A model generated the notes under the pieces. It saw nothing but the letters and a program-made list of their open reading frames with translations. It was not told where the DNA came from and did no database searches. From positions 1-62,993 of the forward strand of contig JAFZBK010000027.1 in assembly GCA_017561825.1 (NCBI GenBank): DNA of 62,993 nt, in the 5' to 3' direction. Below are positions 60,793-62,993 of this stretch, one piece after another; position 1 is the first letter of the stretch, and the number at the start of each line of letters is the position of its first letter. The translations under genes were made by a program, and so were the position numbers. Source of the stretch: Prevotella sp. (GTDB taxonomy: Bacteria; Bacteroidota; Bacteroidia; Bacteroidales; Bacteroidaceae).

Positions 60793-60838
60793 GCAAGTCG
60801 ACTTTTTGACGGGATTACCGGTAAAAAGTACAACTTGC
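60793..60838. other. Candidate oriT: nested inverted repeat upstream of the MobC-like gene
   Basis: GCAAGT (60793-60798) pairs with ACTTGC (60833-60838), and inside it ACTTTTT (60801-60807) pairs with AAAAAGT (60823-60829), with GACGGGATTACCGGT in the loop. Nested inverted repeats just upstream of mobilisation genes are typical of oriT. The nick site is not known. Confidence 0.45.
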
Positions 60839-60979
60839 TATTCTGTTTTCAAAAACCTCTATTATAAAATTACCATAATATGATAATATACTAAGATGAT
60901 AATTGCGTATTTGTATAATTACAGTTATCCAAGTGGCTGGAGCTTGCTCTTCTCACAGCCACCACTCCCTCCCAAAATT

Positions 60980-61019
60980 GGACTTTTGGGGAATTAGGCT
61001 TCCCCATGGAAAAAAGTCC
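60980..61019. other. Long hairpin between the winged-helix gene and the oriT region
   Basis: GGACTTTTGGGGAA (60980-60993) pairs with TTCCCC (61000-61005) and AAAAAGTCC (61011-61019), interrupted by ATGGA. It may end transcription from the replication-type genes or form part of the transfer origin. No strong T run follows on either strand. Confidence 0.5.
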
Positions 61020-61037
61020 ATAGGCGGGCAAGCCCTT

Positions 61038-61394
61038 TTAAGGGGAATTGTCCATGATTTCGGGGCTGGTTTCCTGTGGGACATAAGCAAGGTTTAAGAT
61101 ACGGATTTCGATGTTACAAGAGGCTCTTTTGACTTCAAGAACACCCATATTATGAAGGGCCTTTAGGAATGACATGACAGTCTTTCTATCCCATCCCCAA
61201 CGCTCGGCCAGTTGGTTGTATGTGGCACCAAAAGGAATGTTGACGCCATACTTCAGAAGGGCATCGAAGTGGTCTGTCTGGCACTCATACAAGTATAGGA
61301 ATGCATCAAATCTTGATGTCCTATTGGGCAGAGATTTGGCCAAGAATTGGAATAACTCTGCGTTCAAATTAGTGAAAATAACGTTTGGCCTCAT
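61038..61394 (-). CDS. Winged-helix protein of a mobile element
   Basis: This 118-aa product has a central winged-helix motif (GATYNQLAERWGWDRKTVMS, then FLKALHNMGVLEVKR) and an N-terminal helical part. It resembles small DNA-binding proteins found beside replication and mobilisation genes of Bacteroidales mobile units; an exact family is not assigned. It starts 3 nt after the 218-codon gene and lies before the oriT-like region. Confidence 0.65.
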   Translation of the reverse strand: MRPNVIFTNLNAELFQFLAKSLPNRTSRFDAFLYLYECQTDHFDALLKYGVNIPFGATYNQLAERWGWDRKTVMSFLKALHNMGVLEVKRASCNIEIRILNLAYVPQETSPEIMDNSP

Positions 61395-61397
61395 CTT

Positions 61398-62054
61398 CTA
61401 ATTGTTTGATTTCAGTATCCTATTCAATGTCTCAGTAGGGGCATATTTCCTGTTGTATTCTTCGAGTGAGATGCCAGGAACTCTTTCTTTCTCGCCTTCC
61501 TTTTCTTTCAATTTCTGCTCGTATGCCTCAATGATTTGCTGCCGTTCACGGAGGAAACTTGGTATACTTCTGATGATTGTTTGTGGGTCAAAGTAGCTAT
61601 AGAAGCGTTCATAGAAGCCTGCCTTGAAATTGAAAAAGAATAGCATCTGTTCACTTGCTTTCAACCATTTGTATCTACCAGACATGGCAGTGGCAGTGAA
61701 TAGTAATTGGTCTTCAGAAGCATCTTCTTTCAAACCACAATTCAGACTTACATCCGCAATAAAAGGAATAAGCCATTTGACAGAAGTGAAGTCACCATAC
61801 ATGATATCCAACTGGGTTAAAGTTGGGGATAGGCCGAGGACGCATGATGCGGGATTCTGACAAATATAGACTTGTTGCCTGACATTGAAAACTCGGAAAA
61901 ACGCATCAGGTGTTGGGTATTTCTGACGCAGATATTCCATTTGTGGGGTCAATAAAAGCTGGGCCGACGTTGGCAATGGCTTTGACAGCTGAATTATAAA
62001 CGTTCCGTTGTCTTTGATCCTTTTCATCAATTCTTGGTTTAATGTTGTTTCCAT
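61398..62054 (-). CDS. Mobile-element protein of unknown function
   Basis: I do not recognise this 218-aa protein. It has a mixed alpha/beta pattern in the first 130 residues (YLRQKYPTPDAFFRVFNVRQ; SPTLTQLDIMYGDFTSVKWL) and a long charged helix near 165-190 (QIIEAYEQKLKEKEGEKERV). It is soluble, with no signal. The frame overlaps the 3' end of the DUF6291 gene by 149 nt; a start at internal Met codons (62027 or 61940) would shorten the overlap. The close coupling with the winged-helix gene suggests a shared role in element replication or maintenance. Confidence 0.6.
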   Translation of the reverse strand: METTLNQELMKRIKDNGTFIIQLSKPLPTSAQLLLTPQMEYLRQKYPTPDAFFRVFNVRQQVYICQNPASCVLGLSPTLTQLDIMYGDFTSVKWLIPFIADVSLNCGLKEDASEDQLLFTATAMSGRYKWLKASEQMLFFFNFKAGFYERFYSYFDPQTIIRSIPSFLRERQQIIEAYEQKLKEKEGEKERVPGISLEEYNRKYAPTETLNRILKSNN

Positions 62055-62685
62055 CTTGTTCTGTGTTTAAAGGGTGAATCTCCCAGTATCTTTCTGAGAG
62101 GAAATTATTGAAATACTTACGATACCTTATTTCAGGCGTTTTGGCGACATAACCGGGTATGTATGCGAGGATGGCGACATGTTCTTGTTTAGAGAGTCCG
62201 TCCCATATCTCTTTTGCTGATTTTATATCCCCTACAGTCTTACCATACATCTCCAAAACATCATCAAAAGAGACATCAGATCCACTATTGATGAATAACG
62301 CGTTAGCGGTATCATTATCATTGTCTTTATAACTATCATTGTTATTCTTATTATCATTATCATTTAGGCATCCATCCGTTTGCGGTGGCTTGCCATCGAT
62401 AGCGATTGGTTGCGATTGCTCGTTTTGGCCTTGATTCGTATGACGTTTGCGTGCGTTAGCACTGTTTCGCTTGCAACGCTCTTCATACTTCTTGTGGTCA
62501 CGGTCTATCTGTGCACACAGGATAGAAAACAAGGCAATCAGAGCCGTATCTGAGGTTTCGAGCTGCTGGCCATCCTTCGCATAGCGGAGTACCGCTTTGA
62601 TCAGGATGCCAGCCTGCTCGTCTGTCAGATGCTCAATGGCAACAAGGCTATCAAGATAAAGAATAATACTCTTGATTTCTTTCAT
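61906..62685 (-). CDS. DUF6291 domain protein, replication-organiser-like
   Basis: The N-terminal 85 residues (YLDSLVAIEHLTDEQAGILI; IALFSILCAQIDRDHKKYEE, then RCKRNSANARKRH) match the DUF6291 pattern seen in proteins next to phage and mobile-element replication genes. A low-complexity Asn/Asp linker follows (about 108-128, NDNDNKNNNDSYKDNDND). The C-terminal half (AKEIWDGLSKQEHVAILAYI; YRKYFNNFLSERYWE) is typical of such replication organisers. It is 259 aa and lies 9 nt downstream of the Xis-like gene. Confidence 0.7.
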   Translation of the reverse strand: MKEIKSIILYLDSLVAIEHLTDEQAGILIKAVLRYAKDGQQLETSDTALIALFSILCAQIDRDHKKYEERCKRNSANARKRHTNQGQNEQSQPIAIDGKPPQTDGCLNDNDNKNNNDSYKDNDNDTANALFINSGSDVSFDDVLEMYGKTVGDIKSAKEIWDGLSKQEHVAILAYIPGYVAKTPEIRYRKYFNNFLSERYWEIHPLNTEQDGNNIKPRIDEKDQRQRNVYNSAVKAIANVGPAFIDPTNGISASEIPNT

Positions 62686-62694
62686 AGCCTACGC

Positions 62695-62993
62695 TTATTT
62701 CCCATTCACCAGTCGCTTGATATCGGATGAACGATACATCACACGTCGCCCAATCTTTATTGGTACCAGATAGTTTTTCTTCCCCCACAGCCATAGGGTC
62801 GTGTCACTGACGCTAAACTTGTCCTTCACATCTTGCTTGGAAAGAAGGACGTCTTCATCAGACGGAGTATCTTCAGGCAGATCTACAAACCCCATGTAGT
62901 CATGGATGGCTTTGGCAATAGCAGAAATCCCCTTACCTGTTAACATGATAGTGATATGATCACCACACTTCTCGATGTTAGAAAGCAGCTGAC
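62695..62993 (-). CDS. Xis-like helix-turn-helix protein (5' end outside window)
   Basis: The C-terminal half is an excisionase/MerR-type HTH (LLSKQDVKDKFSVSDTTLWL, then KIGRRVMYRSSDIKRLV). A Met at 62946 could start it, but the frame stays open to the window edge, and the residues upstream (QLLSNIEKCGDHITI) read like real protein leading into MLTGKGISAIAKAIHDY. I therefore treat the gene as partial, with its true start beyond 62993. Such proteins control excision or expression of mobile elements and often sit at the head of the replication/mobilisation genes. Confidence 0.75.
   Translation of the reverse strand, partial: QLLSNIEKCGDHITIMLTGKGISAIAKAIHDYMGFVDLPEDTPSDEDVLLSKQDVKDKFSVSDTTLWLWGKKNYLVPIKIGRRVMYRSSDIKRLVNGK

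Larger units (their letters stand above)
52338..62993. mobile_element. Putative integrative/mobilisable island at tRNA-Leu (right end outside window)
   Basis: Everything right of the tRNA differs in character from the left: lower G+C, genes on the minus strand, mobilisation-type functions (MobC-like, oriT-like repeat, winged-helix and DUF6291 proteins, Xis-like HTH) and an accessory operon. tRNA-Leu 3' ends are known integration sites of Bacteroides mobilisable units such as NBU1. No integrase or second copy of the tRNA end is inside the window, so the right boundary is unknown. The left boundary is inferred to be the tRNA 3' end. Confidence 0.6.

Overview
The window comes from a Bacteroidales chromosome, most like Prevotella/Segatella. 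The evidence is a SusC/SusD pair, a one-protein hybrid two-component regulator, Bacteroidetes-specific families (DUF2851, DUF6089, DUF6242, DUF6140), BspA-like surface proteins with a C-terminal sorting-type tail, and promoters that repeatedly match the Bacteroidetes consensus TTTG - 19/20 nt - TAnnTTTG. The genus is inferred from gene content and style; no marker gene was compared with a database.

Layout. 0-5.3 kb: SusC/SusD nutrient-uptake pair (minus strand). 5.4-8.4 kb: dapB-lepB-wbqC operon, with wbqC split by a frameshift in a 7-bp repeat. 8.4-9.0 kb: repeats and a candidate small RNA. 9.0-15.7 kb: two cassettes, each a large secreted protein followed by a tiny MK(K/R)xYxxP peptide gene, separated by an elaborate symmetrical intergenic element. 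16-20 kb: hybrid two-component regulator. 20-27 kb (plus strand): DUF2851, thioesterase, dprA, dusB, terC and an LtaS-like sulfatase-fold protein. 27-33 kb (minus): miaB, MsbA-like ABC exporter, LpxL-like acyltransferase, Kdo-kinase-like protein and glycosyltransferase, i.e. a lipid A/LPS operon. 33.2-36.7 kb: duplicated promoter, a second symmetrical intergenic element, and a third peptide/secreted-protein cassette. 36.8-41.1 kb: PAP2 protein, epimerase, RNase R. 41-49.4 kb (minus): outer-membrane biogenesis cluster DUF6242, DUF6089, uppS, bamA, three OmpH/Skp proteins, murI. 49.5-52.1 kb: a 31-codon membrane peptide, greA with an attenuator-like leader, a HIT protein and manC.

At 52.26 kb lies a tRNA-Leu(CAA) gene. 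From just after it to the window end the sequence is visibly more A+T-rich and carries mobilisation-type genes (MobC-like, oriT-like inverted repeat, winged-helix protein, DUF6291, Xis-like HTH). This looks like an integrative or mobilisable island inserted at the tRNA. Its integrase, relaxase and far attachment site would lie to the right of the window. The cargo is a seven-gene operon (59.6 to 52.8 kb) built around SHOCT helical-hairpin modules, transmembrane segments, an M48 metalloprotease, a zinc ribbon and a PH-like domain. I do not recognise it as a described system, and it is my leading candidate for new biology.

A second theme runs through the core: short repeats of several families sit at the 3' ends of genes and supply the stop codon. 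In some cases they have entered reading frames (miaB, dusB, wbqC) or supply a likely start codon. Three cassettes of secreted protein plus small peptide, two of them next to a symmetrical iteron/palindrome element, form the other candidate for an undescribed system.
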